Positions 49,826-60,768 of a DNA stretch of 64,000 nt are shown here, piece after piece. A program made the position numbers and the translations under genes. Positions within the stretch are counted from its first letter, which is position 1, and each line of letters opens with the position of its first letter. This DNA is from Bacteroidetes bacterium B1(2017). Lineage in GTDB: Bacteria > Bacteroidota > Bacteroidia > UKL13-3. The notes below the pieces were generated by a model. That model did not search any database. It saw nothing but the letters and a program-made list of their open reading frames with translations, and was not told the DNA's origin. The stretch lies in NCBI GenBank assembly GCA_002256395.1, contig NKJG01000001.1:930001-994000 (forward strand), given 5' to 3'.

Positions 49826-51172
49826 TTAATTTTTGATAAGCTTTTTGCATATGGTGTTTCCAGTTTCATCTGTTAAATACACCAAATAAACTCCATTGGG
49901 AAGTGATTGTATGTCTATTTCAGTTTTGTTTGAACCAACATTTTGCTGAAACAGTTGCCTTCCATCCATGGATGTGATAGAGATTTGCTTAATAGAAAAG
50001 TTGCTTTCAATACTCACTTTGTCCTGACTAGGATTTGGATAAATTTCGATGCTTTTTACACCTAAGTTTTTAGCTATTCCACTTGTGCCACCTCTCATTC
50101 GAAATGGGCTTGCGGAAATGCAGTTTTCAAAATTTCGCATCATATCAAAATATTCACCATTCTCAAAACTCAATTCCAAATTGCTTACCACCAAACCACT
50201 TACCATTGATACCCCAACGATGGCTTTTCCTCTATTGAAATAATAGGTCATGTTATTTGGATCAATGGCCGAACCCCCATTTAACGTATAACCACCCTGC
50301 ATGAGCGAGTAGGGAGAAACAACAGTTACCACACCTGTATTAGGATTAATTCTACCCAATTTAATGGTACTAGAATCTAACAGTTCAATAGTGTCTAATG
50401 GAAAACTAGGGTCTATTCTATAAGAAAAATGATTTTGTCTAATCAAACCATAAAGAGCTGTATCCACACAACTGTAGGTAAAATTATCGAAATACCTTCC
50501 TTTAGTAACACCTATGGGAACATTGCTAAATATAGAACCATTGTAAATATCTAAACCCACCAAATTGCTACCTGTTGAAAAGTAATAAACCATTTGATAG
50601 GGATCAATTGCGCTTCCTGCCAGCGCATACCCATTACCAATTGAATTGGGCGAAATTTGAGTGATGACACCTGTTTGGGTATTTACTTTGGCCAAATACA
50701 ATTGTCCATTGAATAATCCAGTCACTGGATCAAAAATGTTTCTTCTAGCTAAACCATACAAGGTGCTATCTGCATTATTGAACCTAAAATTATCAAAATA
50801 GCTAGCTGCAATTGGGTTTACTAAAGGAACACTTTTGGTAATTTTCCCATCCGATAATTGAACCGTGACAATATTATTACCTCCTATAAAAATATAAGAA
50901 CTTATATACGGATTTAGGGCAGCACCAGTGAGATTAACCGCCATTTGATAGGTATTGGGCCCTAAATTATATACCATGCCATAAGAAGGATCCGTAGTTC
51001 CCAAACGAACGGTGGCCGAATCGAATCGCTCGTATGAAATTGAATCTGTTGGATCTGTAACTAGGGAATAGTAGTTTTTTCTTACTATTCCGAATAAGTT
51101 ATTAGGCGTTTGCGCCAAGATTTGGTCGCTAACAAAAAGTAATACTAAGAAAATAATTTTACGCATACACAA
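49826..51172 (-). CDS. T9SS cargo protein, propeller-like
   Basis: 448 residues with signal peptide (MCMRKIIFLVLLFVSDQILA). The body repeats a pattern of NLFGIVRKNYYSL, TVRLGTTDPSYGMV, PYISSYIFIGGNNIV, VPLVNPIAASYFDNFRFN, seen about three times (ALYGLIRQNHFSY, TIKLGRINPNTGVV), so it is an internally repeated β-rich protein. The last ~75 residues are a type A T9SS sorting domain (IEIYPNPSQDKVSIE, ... LPNGVYLVYLTDETG). Secreted or surface-attached; binding partner unknown. It follows the SBBP array on the same strand, 66 bp downstream of it. Confidence 0.88.
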   Translation of the reverse strand: MCMRKIIFLVLLFVSDQILAQTPNNLFGIVRKNYYSLVTDPTDSISYERFDSATVRLGTTDPSYGMVYNLGPNTYQMAVNLTGAALNPYISSYIFIGGNNIVTVQLSDGKITKSVPLVNPIAASYFDNFRFNNADSTLYGLARRNIFDPVTGLFNGQLYLAKVNTQTGVITQISPNSIGNGYALAGSAIDPYQMVYYFSTGSNLVGLDIYNGSIFSNVPIGVTKGRYFDNFTYSCVDTALYGLIRQNHFSYRIDPSFPLDTIELLDSSTIKLGRINPNTGVVTVVSPYSLMQGGYTLNGGSAIDPNNMTYYFNRGKAIVGVSMVSGLVVSNLELSFENGEYFDMMRNFENCISASPFRMRGGTSGIAKNLGVKSIEIYPNPSQDKVSIESNFSIKQISITSMDGRQLFQQNVGSNKTEIDIQSLPNGVYLVYLTDETGNTICKKLIKN

Positions 51173-51238
51173 ACAATTTCAAACTAAACAATGCACGTAC
51201 AGAATTGTTTTCACTGGGGCTTGAAACTCTCCGTTAAT

Positions 51239-54200
51239 TTATCGAATCAACTGTATTTTTCTGTGTAGCGTTTCACCTCTTTCATTACTCAGCTGCATTA
51301 GGTAAATCCCAGCCGGTTCTTGGGTCAAATCTATCTCTGATGTTTGTGTGCTTTTACTTGTGTATATAAGTTGTCCGCTTAGGGTATAAATAAAGACGTC
51401 TATGTTTGCCTTTGCCTCGGTATCTATAAAGAATTTCCCATCGCTTGGATTAGGGTAAATGCTAAGGTCTGATCCAAACAATTCTTCCTCTGAAGTGGGT
51501 AGTTTTACATAAATATTTTTATACGCTGTATCGCCCTTGCAGCCGCCACCATTGGTTTCGAGCATAGCTAATTGAACGTTGCCTTGTAGTGTCCAATGTA
51601 TGCTTATGCTATTTGTGGTGCTTCTACCTGTTCCATTGGTATAATACCAGCCATAGCTTGATCCATTGGTGCTTGGCACTGTGTATACTTCTGTTGTGCC
51701 TTTCATTACAGTGTCTTTGCCTGATATAGATTTTGCTATTGGGTTGCTTATTGTAAAAACATTCATCACAGTAGTATCGGCACAACCTCCATTTAGGCTA
51801 GTTACTAATTGCACACGGTACATGTTGTTTACCGCAGCATTATACCATACGGTATCTGTTTTATTTGTGCTCGTTTTTCCATTACCAAAATCCCACCAAT
51901 ATGTTAAGGTTCCAGAGCTTATGGTGGTGGTATCTTTAAAAATAAATTGGTTGGTTTTAATGCATTGAATAGTTTTATTTACTGTAAAGCCTGCGCTTAT
52001 ATTAGAGCTTACAATCACACTAATCATGTTTGATGTATCTGTTTGTGTGCCCGAAAAAACTACACGTTTGAAATAGGTAGTTACAGTTAATGAACCAGGT
52101 ATATAGGTATCATTTGCATTGGTGCCAAAGGCTGGCACAAAGCTTCCTGCAAGTCCTGTAAGGCTTGAGAGCCATTGGTAATTATACATGCCATCGCCAC
52201 CGGCGGGGTTGGTGCCTGTAAGAGTTTGAGCTGCATTGCCAAGGCATAAACCATGGTTGGGTGAAATGGTGTTGTTGCTAATGGGTGTTGGACCAGAGCT
52301 ATTGAAGAGTCTTATTTTAGTGATAAATACATCACTAGATCCTTTTAAAACTTCTTGGTATGATCCTGGGGTAGCAATGCCACTTGTAGAAAAAGTTTCA
52401 CCTGAAATAATAAGATTTCCAAAATTATCTAGCGCCAATTCTCTACCAATATCGTTACCAGGACCACCAAAATAACTGCTCCAAGTTCTAGTGCCACCTT
52501 TACTAAATTTTGCTACCAAAGCGTCCATTCCACCTCCCCCGTATGTGGGCTGAAAGCCATCTGTTGTGCTCATACCAGTAGTAGTTCCGGTAATACCTAT
52601 GGCATAAATATCCCAATTAGCATCGGTGCAAATGGCATACAAATACTCGTCGCCACTGCCACCAAAATACGTACTCCAAATAGGTATACTAGAGGTGTCG
52701 GCTTTTAAAAGATAGCCATCATAATTACCTCCTCCATACGTTGTTTGAAATGCACCCGCACTAGCAATTCCAGAAAGGGAAGAGGTGAATCCAGTCATCA
52801 CTAATTTAGTATCATTATCTAGGGTTATGTCAAAAATATAATCGGTGCCCGAACCGCCAAAAAAAGTTCCAAAATTTAATGCACCTAAGGAGCCATTAAA
52901 TTTGGCATATAAACCTTCTACCCCACCCGAACTTGTTTGCTTGAAACCATTGGTAGTAGCAATTCCATTTGCTGATCCTGTATATCCGCATACATACACA
53001 TTATTCGCTTGGTCAACACAAATTCCACTAATATAATCCGCTACTGATCCACCATAAAAGGTCTCCCCTTTTAAGGTTAATCCGTCACCGCTTACTTTAA
53101 CAATAATTCCATCATAGTTTCCTCCATTCGACTTTTGGTATGCCCCAGGAGTTAAAGAAATGGTACTATTAGATGTACCACATGCGTATACATCATTTGA
53201 AGCATCCACACAAATTCCTAATAATTGATCGGTTCCACCAAAACCAAAATAGGTACTCCAAAGCAAGCCTCCAGCTGTATTATATTTAGTAATAAACCCA
53301 TCTACCCCTCCAACTAAAATTGGTTGCATTCCAAAAGAGGTAGCAATTCCACTTGTTGATTTGGTGTATCCAACTATAACCACATTTCCAAAATTATCCA
53401 AGCTTATGTCTTTGCTTGTTTCATCCTCGGTTCCTCCAAAATAAGTGGCCCATTTAAGTGTGCCTGCCGAATCAAATTTTGCTACAAATGCATCATAGGT
53501 ATTTGTGCCTACAGCCAAATTTCTTTGCTGTGCAAATGGGGTTGCAATACCATCTGGAGATTGTGTTTGCCCAACAATAAAAACATTTCCATAGGTATCT
53601 GTAACTGTTCCCCACATAAACTCTGTAATAGAGCCGCCAAAATAGGTGCTCCAAGCAATTGGGTCAACAATAAGTGTTTTGTTTTTTGCATGTTTACCAA
53701 TAGTCAAACCAAATAGGTTCGAACCAATTTGCTTATAGCGAACCTCAATTTCTTTTCCCTTTTTGCCTGTATGCGTTTGCTCATAACTAAGAGGAATTCT
53801 TTCTTCCAGTTGCCCTTCACCCGTTTGCATTTGTAAGGCTCCTTTACTATTAATTTGGGTAGCATCGGCACCACTAATTTTTAATTTAATGGCATCCGAA
53901 TTTGCACCAGGATGAAGGATGAAATTATATTTAAACGTATGTGTTTCATTTTCTACTAAAAACTCTAAATCAATGTTTGGATACACATTTTTATAGAGCA
54001 CTTTACTATAATGATTTACTGTAACAAATTTCTCAATATTTTGAGGCGAGCGATAGATTAATTCTCCTTCACCCATCTCCGATTCAATATGTTCAATAGT
54101 ATTGTTTGAGCCAATTAAATCAACATCAATGCGTCTTGATTTTAAATTAGAATATTTTTCTCCTTCTTGAACGGTAGCTAAAGAGTTGTTTAAGGTACCC

Positions 54201-54400
54201 TCTAACAAAGTATAACTAAACCCATTATTACGCAATTGAACATTGAGTTGTTGTCCGCTAAAGGAATACAAAACATTCGCTTTGCACTGACCTTTATTTG
54301 GAATAAAGCCAATTTTCATAGCTGGAGTTTGCGGTTTTTTTGCAGCAAACCCAGAGAAAAAAATGGTTAAAAATAAGAGTATTAGTATGGCTTTTCTCAT
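51239..54400 (-). CDS. DUF7948/SBBP-repeat surface protein A (PKD, T9SS)
   Basis: 1053 residues. Order: signal peptide; DUF7948 domain (~25-245; VNHYSKVLYKNVYPNIDLEF, SYEQTHTGKKGKEIEVRYKQ); seven SBBP blades (~250-700), each opening with a [WYF][SAG][TS][YF][FY]GG signature; an Ig-like domain; a PKD domain (YWWDFGNGKTSTN); a second Ig-like domain (GTTEVYTVPSTNGSSYGWYY); type A T9SS tail (LSIYPNPSDGKF). Secreted and attached at the cell surface, probably an adhesin or binding scaffold. Its central domains match protein C almost base for base. It overlaps gene B by 4 bp and is last of the four in the transcription order. Confidence 0.93.
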   Translation of the reverse strand: MRKAILILLFLTIFFSGFAAKKPQTPAMKIGFIPNKGQCKANVLYSFSGQQLNVQLRNNGFSYTLLEGTLNNSLATVQEGEKYSNLKSRRIDVDLIGSNNTIEHIESEMGEGELIYRSPQNIEKFVTVNHYSKVLYKNVYPNIDLEFLVENETHTFKYNFILHPGANSDAIKLKISGADATQINSKGALQMQTGEGQLEERIPLSYEQTHTGKKGKEIEVRYKQIGSNLFGLTIGKHAKNKTLIVDPIAWSTYFGGSITEFMWGTVTDTYGNVFIVGQTQSPDGIATPFAQQRNLAVGTNTYDAFVAKFDSAGTLKWATYFGGTEDETSKDISLDNFGNVVIVGYTKSTSGIATSFGMQPILVGGVDGFITKYNTAGGLLWSTYFGFGGTDQLLGICVDASNDVYACGTSNSTISLTPGAYQKSNGGNYDGIIVKVSGDGLTLKGETFYGGSVADYISGICVDQANNVYVCGYTGSANGIATTNGFKQTSSGGVEGLYAKFNGSLGALNFGTFFGGSGTDYIFDITLDNDTKLVMTGFTSSLSGIASAGAFQTTYGGGNYDGYLLKADTSSIPIWSTYFGGSGDEYLYAICTDANWDIYAIGITGTTTGMSTTDGFQPTYGGGGMDALVAKFSKGGTRTWSSYFGGPGNDIGRELALDNFGNLIISGETFSTSGIATPGSYQEVLKGSSDVFITKIRLFNSSGPTPISNNTISPNHGLCLGNAAQTLTGTNPAGGDGMYNYQWLSSLTGLAGSFVPAFGTNANDTYIPGSLTVTTYFKRVVFSGTQTDTSNMISVIVSSNISAGFTVNKTIQCIKTNQFIFKDTTTISSGTLTYWWDFGNGKTSTNKTDTVWYNAAVNNMYRVQLVTSLNGGCADTTVMNVFTISNPIAKSISGKDTVMKGTTEVYTVPSTNGSSYGWYYTNGTGRSTTNSISIHWTLQGNVQLAMLETNGGGCKGDTAYKNIYVKLPTSEEELFGSDLSIYPNPSDGKFFIDTEAKANIDVFIYTLSGQLIYTSKSTQTSEIDLTQEPAGIYLMQLSNERGETLHRKIQLIR

Positions 54401-57400
54401 CGTATCAAGTGTATTTTTCGGTGTAGGCTTTGGCCTTGTTCAGTTGTAATTTGTAAAATATAAATTCCTGCAAGCTCTGTATTCAAATCTATCACTAATT
54501 GGTTTGATCCCTTATCAGAATAAATAATTTGACCACTAAGGGATGTGATTTTTACATGAAAATTTTCACTTGAACCTGTTTCAATAGTAAGTACTCCTTC
54601 ACTTGGGTTAGGGTAAATTGTAAGGTCTGATCCAAACACTTCTTCTTCTGAAGTTGGGAGTTTTACATAAATATTTTTATACGATGTGTCGCCTTTGCAG
54701 CCTCCACCGTTGGTTTCAAGCAGAGCTAATTGTACAGCACCTTGTAAAGTCCATTTTATATTTATGCTATTAGTGGTGCTCCTACCTGTGCCATTTGTAT
54801 AATACCAGGCATAGCTTGATCCATTTGTACTGGATACCATGTAGGGTTCTGTAGTGCCTTTCATTACTGTGTCTTTTCCTGAAATGGTTTTAGCAAGAGG
54901 ATTATTAATAAGTATTACCTGAGTATAACTTGTATCGGCACAACCACCATTTAAGCTAGTTACCAAACGTACTTTAAATAAATTATCAACCGAGGCCGCA
55001 TAGCTAATTGTATCTGTTTGATTGGTACTTGTTTTTCCATTTCCAAAATCCCACCAATAGCTTAAGGCTCCTGCGCTTGAGGTAGTGGTATCTGTAAAAA
55101 TAAATTGATTATTCCTTACACATTGAATGGTTTTATTAACCGTAAATCCAGCACTTAAATTAGGGCTTACTAGTACACTAATCATGTTTGATGTATCTGT
55201 TTGTGTGCCCGAAAAAACGACGCGTTTGTAATAGGTATTTACTGTTAATGAACCAGGTATATAGGTATCATTTGCATTGGTTCCAAAAGCTGGTACAAAG
55301 CTGCCAGCAAGTCCAGTTGGGCTCGAGAGCCATTGGTAATTAAACATGCCATCGCCACCTGTAGGAGTTGTGCCTGTTAGGGTTTGAGCTGCATTGCCTA
55401 AACATACACCTTGGTTGGGTGAGATGGTATTGTTGCTAATGGGAGTATTACTAGCGGGCAGGCCAACAAAATACTTAAACAAAAACACTTCCGAATTACC
55501 TTGCCTTGTTGTTTGATACGCACCAACAGTGGCAATGCCAACATCAGAGCTAGTACCTCCAATTACAAGTAAATTTCCTAGTTTATCAAAATAAATATCA
55601 GACACATTTTCCATGCCTGTTGGACCACCAAAATAGCTACACCACAGACGCGCTCCGGTTTTATCAAAACATCCAAAAATAGCATCGCCTATTCCCGACA
55701 TAACCGTTTGGTAAGCCCCGCTAGTAGCAATGCCTGAACTAGAAGATGAATTTCCACTGAAAAAGATATTTCCTGCGGCATCACCAGCTAAACCGCTCAT
55801 CATTTCTGTTGACGAACTACCATAATAAGTGCACCATAAAATGGCGCCAGCAGTATCCATTCGTAATATAATTCCATCATAAGCACTACCCGTAATAGTA
55901 GTTTGAAACGCACCCGTTGTTGCCACATTGCTAGTGGAACTTGAATGACCCACAATTACAATTTTACCTTCTGCATCAAGCATTAATTCTATACCCACAT
56001 CAGAGGCAGTGCCTCCATAATACGTACCATATTTAAGTGTACCAAGCGAATCAAACTTTGCAAAATAAAGATCTGACGCACCTCCATTGGAAGTTTGGTA
56101 AGCACCAGTAGTACTAAGTCCAGAAGCAGAAAATGAATTCCCAGTTAAATAAATATTTCCTAGTACATCGCTTACTATTCCATACGCATTATCATTTAAA
56201 GTACCCCCATAATAAGTTGCCCATTTAACAATTCCATTTAAATTAAATTTCACCAATAACACATCCGTTAATCCAGCATTTGTTGTTTGGTGAACACCAG
56301 AATAACTCAAGGTATTAGTTGAAGTGGCGCTGCCAATAACATTAATATCACTATTCTTGCCAATTTCTATCCCGTAAAAAGCATCTGTTCCATTTCCGCC
56401 ATAATAGGTTGCCCAAATAAGTGTTCCTGTAGGGGCAAACTTAATAAGCATTCCATTTATAGACCCATTGAGTGTGGTTTGAAATGCTCCAAACGTGGCA
56501 ATTCCAGAGGTGCTTGAAGTGCTTCCAACGGCAATCAAATTTTGTTGTTTATCAATTGCCAATTCAGTAATTTCATCTGTGCCAACACCGCCGTAATAGG
56601 TTGCCCAAAACAATCCACCGCTTGAACTAAATTTTGCAATAAATCCATCATAGCCTCCTGTACTGCCTAAACTCGTTTGGTGTGATCCAATGGTAGCAAC
56701 AAAGGTGGTAGATGATGTTCTTCCACCAATATAAATATTGCCATTATCATCTACTGCTACACCTCCGCTACTCTCGGCCGAATTACCTCCAAAATAGGTG
56801 CTCCAAATCATAGGGTCAATAACCAAGGTTTTGCCCTTATTATAATTTCCAATATTCAGGCCTATTAGGTTCGAACCTATTTGCTTAAATTTTGCAAGAA
56901 TTGTTTTCCCTTGTTCTCCTGTTTGCTCTTGCTCATAACTTAATGGAACACGTTCTTCCATTTTACCAAAACGAGTGGTATAGGCTATATTGCCTTTGTT
57001 GGTAACTCTTGTATCTCTAGCGCCTAAGACGTTTAATTTTATATCCTGACTATTGGCGCCTGGCTTTAAAATAAAATTGTATTTAAACTTCTCTTGCCCC
57101 TTATCCTCATAAATTACAAACTCTATATCAATGTTTGGATACACATTTTGATAATAGATTTTCTTGTACATACTAAGAACTTTTTCATCGCTTGCATTTA
57201 GTTTGGAGCGATAAATGATTTGTCCTTCAGCCTTGTTTAGAGTTAGTTTTTTTGAATGAACATTTGCTCCTACAAAATCTATATCAATTCTATGAACCTT
57301 TACACCTTGATTCTTTTCAAATACATCGTAACTAAAGCCATTGGCGCGCAATTGAACATTTAATTGCCCACTTGCAAAATGGTATAAAACCTCCTTATTA

Positions 57401-57531
57401 ACTTGGCCATATTGGTTTACTACTTCACCCAAATTTTCAACAAAACCTAAACGTAAGCGAGGAGTAATTGCGTAAGATGGAAGAGAAAATAAGGCTAAAA
57501 TTAAAACAATACTTAAAAGGTTCTTTTTCAT
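54397..57531 (-). CDS. DUF7948/SBBP-repeat surface protein B (PKD, T9SS)
   Basis: 1044 residues from the ATG at 57531; an earlier in-frame ATG at 57552 overlaps the promoter box. Same domain order as protein A with seven blades. The PKD and last Ig-like domains carry the KTISGKDTVMKGTTEPY version shared with protein D and not with A or C. The T9SS tail is LTIYPNPSEGVLTIE. It stands at the head of the second half of the tandem array: a promoter-like gap precedes it, and gene A follows with a 4-bp overlap, exactly as D is followed by C. Confidence 0.93.
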   Translation of the reverse strand: MKKNLLSIVLILALFSLPSYAITPRLRLGFVENLGEVVNQYGQVNKEVLYHFASGQLNVQLRANGFSYDVFEKNQGVKVHRIDIDFVGANVHSKKLTLNKAEGQIIYRSKLNASDEKVLSMYKKIYYQNVYPNIDIEFVIYEDKGQEKFKYNFILKPGANSQDIKLNVLGARDTRVTNKGNIAYTTRFGKMEERVPLSYEQEQTGEQGKTILAKFKQIGSNLIGLNIGNYNKGKTLVIDPMIWSTYFGGNSAESSGGVAVDDNGNIYIGGRTSSTTFVATIGSHQTSLGSTGGYDGFIAKFSSSGGLFWATYYGGVGTDEITELAIDKQQNLIAVGSTSSTSGIATFGAFQTTLNGSINGMLIKFAPTGTLIWATYYGGNGTDAFYGIEIGKNSDINVIGSATSTNTLSYSGVHQTTNAGLTDVLLVKFNLNGIVKWATYYGGTLNDNAYGIVSDVLGNIYLTGNSFSASGLSTTGAYQTSNGGASDLYFAKFDSLGTLKYGTYYGGTASDVGIELMLDAEGKIVIVGHSSSTSNVATTGAFQTTITGSAYDGIILRMDTAGAILWCTYYGSSSTEMMSGLAGDAAGNIFFSGNSSSSSGIATSGAYQTVMSGIGDAIFGCFDKTGARLWCSYFGGPTGMENVSDIYFDKLGNLLVIGGTSSDVGIATVGAYQTTRQGNSEVFLFKYFVGLPASNTPISNNTISPNQGVCLGNAAQTLTGTTPTGGDGMFNYQWLSSPTGLAGSFVPAFGTNANDTYIPGSLTVNTYYKRVVFSGTQTDTSNMISVLVSPNLSAGFTVNKTIQCVRNNQFIFTDTTTSSAGALSYWWDFGNGKTSTNQTDTISYAASVDNLFKVRLVTSLNGGCADTSYTQVILINNPLAKTISGKDTVMKGTTEPYMVSSTNGSSYAWYYTNGTGRSTTNSINIKWTLQGAVQLALLETNGGGCKGDTSYKNIYVKLPTSEEEVFGSDLTIYPNPSEGVLTIETGSSENFHVKITSLSGQIIYSDKGSNQLVIDLNTELAGIYILQITTEQGQSLHRKIHLIR

Positions 57532-57551
57532 GTAAGGAGATTTACGATACA

Positions 57552-57559
57552 CGAAAATA
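57552..57559 (-). promoter_or_regulatory. Candidate promoter box before gene B (TATTTTCG)
   Basis: Minus-strand TATTTTCG, one mismatch from TAnnTTTG, 21 bases before the ATG at 57531. The same TATTTTCGT word precedes gene D at 63962-63969, supporting a conserved promoter of the duplicated unit. Confidence 0.45.
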
Positions 57560-57618
57560 AGGTGCTTTAAGGCCTTATCTGCCTCATTAAGAAAAAATTA
57601 GTAAACAGCTAGGTGTTA

Positions 57619-60600
57619 TTAATGAAACAACTGAATCTTTTGATGAATACTTGATCCCCATTCATTGCTAATGCTTAATACATACATTCCAGCTTCAAGG
57701 CTAGTTAAATCAAGGGGTTCAAGATTAGTAATTGTTTTTATATACACACTTTTTCCAATCTTATCAAACACCTCCACTTGTAGTGTTTTTGCTTCACTGC
57801 CTTCTATATAAAGCCAGCCCTCGCTTGGGTTAGGGTAAATGGTAAGGGCCGAACCAAATAGTTCTTCCTCTGAAGTGGGGATTTTTACATAAATACTTTT
57901 ATAAGCCGTATCGCCCTTGCAGCCGCCACCATTGGTTTCGAGCATAGCTAATTGAACGTTGCCTTGTAGTGTCCAATGTATGCTTATGCTATTTGTGGTG
58001 CTTCTACCTGTTCCATTGGTATAATACCAGCCATAGCTTGATCCATTGGTGCTTGGCACTGTGTATACTTCTGTTGTGCCTTTCATTACCGTGTCTTTGC
58101 CTGATATAGATTTTGCTATTGGGTTGCTTATGGTAAAAACATTCATCACAGAAGTATCGGCACAACCTCCATTAAGGCTCGTTACTAATTGCACTCGGTA
58201 CATGTTGTTTACGGCCGCATTATACCATACAGTATCTGTTTTGTTTGTGCTTGTTTTTCCATTGCCAAAATCCCACCAATAGCTTAAAGTGCCAGCACTT
58301 GAGGTAGTAGTATCAGTAAAAATAAATTGGTTGGTTTTAATACATTGAATGGTTTTATTTACCGTAAAGCCGGCGCTTAAATTAGCACTTACTAGTACAC
58401 TAATCATATTAGAGGTATCTGTTTGTGTGCCCGAAAAAACTACGCGTTTGTAATAGGTAGTTACAGTTAATGAACCTGGAATGTAGGAATCATTTGCATT
58501 GGTTCCAAAGGCTGGAACAAAGCTACCTGCAAGGCCTGTAGGGCTCGAGAGCCATTGGTAGTTATACATGCCATCGCCACCTGTGGGGGTTGTACCTGTT
58601 AAAGTTTGTGCTGCATTGCCTAAACATACACCTTGGTTGGGTGATACTATGTTGTTGCTAATAGGTGTTGGACCAACAACAGTTTCCGAATATTTAAACA
58701 AAAAGGCATCCGTACTGCCATTTCTGGCAACTTGCCAAACACCGGCGGTGGCAATATTATCAGCGGATAGTGTTTGCCCAATTAAATAAATTGCATTAGC
58801 TCCATCAGAGGATAGTCCAAAGCCAAGATCGCCACCAGTGCCACCAATATAGGTTCCCCAAACTTTGCTTCCACTTTTATTAAACTTCAATAAACTGGCA
58901 TCCTGACTAGCACCTCCAAATGTTTCTTGGTATGAACCTGGTGTTGAAATATTTGTGGTAGAACTTGTGGAGCCTGTTATATAAATATTTGAGTTAGCAT
59001 CTGTAACAAGCCCATAAACATAATCTAATCCATTTCCTCCAGCATAGGTGGCCCAAAGAGGTGCACCAAGGGTATCCATTCTTAGAATAAAGCCATCATT
59101 TGCCGAACCTCCAAAAGTAGCTTGGTAAGAACCTGTAGTAGCAATATTTGTAGTTGAATAAGTGTATCCTGCAATTACCAATTTGCCTTCTACATCAAGT
59201 GCTAAATCTGCACAATAATCGTTTAAGGTACCACCAAAATAAGTGGCAAATTTTAAGTTAAATGTCGAATCAAAACGAGCAATAAACCCATCCATTTGTC
59301 CGCCAAGTGTGGCTTGATAAGCGCCGCTAGTTGCAATTCCAGAAGTAGAAGTTACCTCTCCACAAATATAGAAATTCTTGTTTTTATCTATACTAATAGA
59401 CATGGCTTCATCATTTAAGGTACCACCAAAATAGGTAGATAAAACATGCGCACCTAGACTCGACATTTTCATAATTAATACATCGTATGCTCCCGCATTG
59501 GTGGCTTGTTGTACACCGCTTGAAAGATTATTAGTAGAATTAGATTTGCCACATAAGTATATATCATTGTCTTTATCAACAGCCAAGCCATAAAAATATT
59601 CGTCGCCCGAAAAGCCATAATAAGTTGCCCAAACATTGGCACCAGCAGGGGTAAATTTTGCTACAAAGCCATCTCTTAACCCAGCCAAAGCTGGTTGCAA
59701 AGCAATTCCATTTGAAATACCCGAGGTACTAGAAGTATATCCCGAAATAACAATATTACCTGAATTATCGAGCAAAATATCGGTCACTCGTTCATCGGCC
59801 GAACCACCAAAATAGGTTGTCCATAACATAGCACCATTGGAGCTAAACTTAGCCAAAAAAGCATCGTAGGCGCCAGCATAATTAAATTGGTAGGCACCCA
59901 TACTGGCAAAGCTAGTAGAGGAAGTTGTAATGCCGGTAATATAGACGCTATTTGATTTGTCGCTTACAACTCCATAACCAATATCAACAACCGATCCACC
60001 GAAATAGGTACTCCAAGAAACTGGGTCGATAAGTACTGTTTTGTTGGCGATCGTTTCATTGGTTTTAAATCCAAAAAGGTTCTGACTTAGCTTCGTATAT
60101 TTAGCTTTAAACTCTTTTCCTTTGCTGCCATCTTGGTTCAGTTCATAACTAGTTGGAATGCGCTCTTGTAGGTTTCCATAAGGCATTTTTATACACAAAG
60201 AACCGGCAGCATTTACACGTGTTTTTCTTGCTCCATTTACCTCCAATTGTATGGTTGATAATTCGGCACCTGGATGCAAAATAAAATTATATTTAAATTG
60301 TTCTTGCCCCTTCTTATCGTATGCAATCAAAAACTGTACATCAATATTGGGATATATATTTTTATATAAAATTTGCTTGTAATGTGCAACCTCAATGCTT
60401 TGTGCGAAGCTTTCTTTTGAATGATATATTAATTGCCCATCGGCCTTATCTAATTCTAGTATTTGGGCATGTGGGTTTGAACCTAAAAACTGAATGCTAA
60501 TTTCTTGAACCTTTAGCTTACTACTTAATGAAAGCTCTTGCTCCTTTTTTAACAACTGGTATTTAAAACCTGTTGCGCCTAATATAACTGTGCTACTTCC

Positions 60601-60768
60601 GCTCTTATATTGAAACAAATTAGCCTCCTCTAAGCTACCAAATTGCGCAGAAAATTGTCCCCTATTAGGCACAAATCCAACTCGTATGGCGGGCTGTTTT
60701 GGTTCAGCTTTTGCAAAAAGTAAGCTGCAAAAATGGATACAAAAAAGAAGGCTTAAAATAGGCTTCAT
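57619..60768 (-). CDS. DUF7948/SBBP-repeat surface protein C (PKD, T9SS)
   Basis: 1049 residues; DUF7948, seven blades, Ig-like, PKD, Ig-like and T9SS tail (LTIYPNPSEGWLYIE) in the same order. The Ig-PKD-Ig block has the ISNPIAKSISGKDTVMKGTT version with TEVYTVP shared with protein A, and the DNA of these parts (57880-58680) differs from A's (51500-52290) at few positions by eye. The propeller and the tail are much more diverged. It overlaps gene D by 4 bp and is separated from gene B by a 66-bp promoter-like gap. Confidence 0.93.
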   Translation of the reverse strand: MKPILSLLFCIHFCSLLFAKAEPKQPAIRVGFVPNRGQFSAQFGSLEEANLFQYKSGSSTVILGATGFKYQLLKKEQELSLSSKLKVQEISIQFLGSNPHAQILELDKADGQLIYHSKESFAQSIEVAHYKQILYKNIYPNIDVQFLIAYDKKGQEQFKYNFILHPGAELSTIQLEVNGARKTRVNAAGSLCIKMPYGNLQERIPTSYELNQDGSKGKEFKAKYTKLSQNLFGFKTNETIANKTVLIDPVSWSTYFGGSVVDIGYGVVSDKSNSVYITGITTSSTSFASMGAYQFNYAGAYDAFLAKFSSNGAMLWTTYFGGSADERVTDILLDNSGNIVISGYTSSTSGISNGIALQPALAGLRDGFVAKFTPAGANVWATYYGFSGDEYFYGLAVDKDNDIYLCGKSNSTNNLSSGVQQATNAGAYDVLIMKMSSLGAHVLSTYFGGTLNDEAMSISIDKNKNFYICGEVTSTSGIATSGAYQATLGGQMDGFIARFDSTFNLKFATYFGGTLNDYCADLALDVEGKLVIAGYTYSTTNIATTGSYQATFGGSANDGFILRMDTLGAPLWATYAGGNGLDYVYGLVTDANSNIYITGSTSSTTNISTPGSYQETFGGASQDASLLKFNKSGSKVWGTYIGGTGGDLGFGLSSDGANAIYLIGQTLSADNIATAGVWQVARNGSTDAFLFKYSETVVGPTPISNNIVSPNQGVCLGNAAQTLTGTTPTGGDGMYNYQWLSSPTGLAGSFVPAFGTNANDSYIPGSLTVTTYYKRVVFSGTQTDTSNMISVLVSANLSAGFTVNKTIQCIKTNQFIFTDTTTSSAGTLSYWWDFGNGKTSTNKTDTVWYNAAVNNMYRVQLVTSLNGGCADTSVMNVFTISNPIAKSISGKDTVMKGTTEVYTVPSTNGSSYGWYYTNGTGRSTTNSISIHWTLQGNVQLAMLETNGGGCKGDTAYKSIYVKIPTSEEELFGSALTIYPNPSEGWLYIEGSEAKTLQVEVFDKIGKSVYIKTITNLEPLDLTSLEAGMYVLSISNEWGSSIHQKIQLFH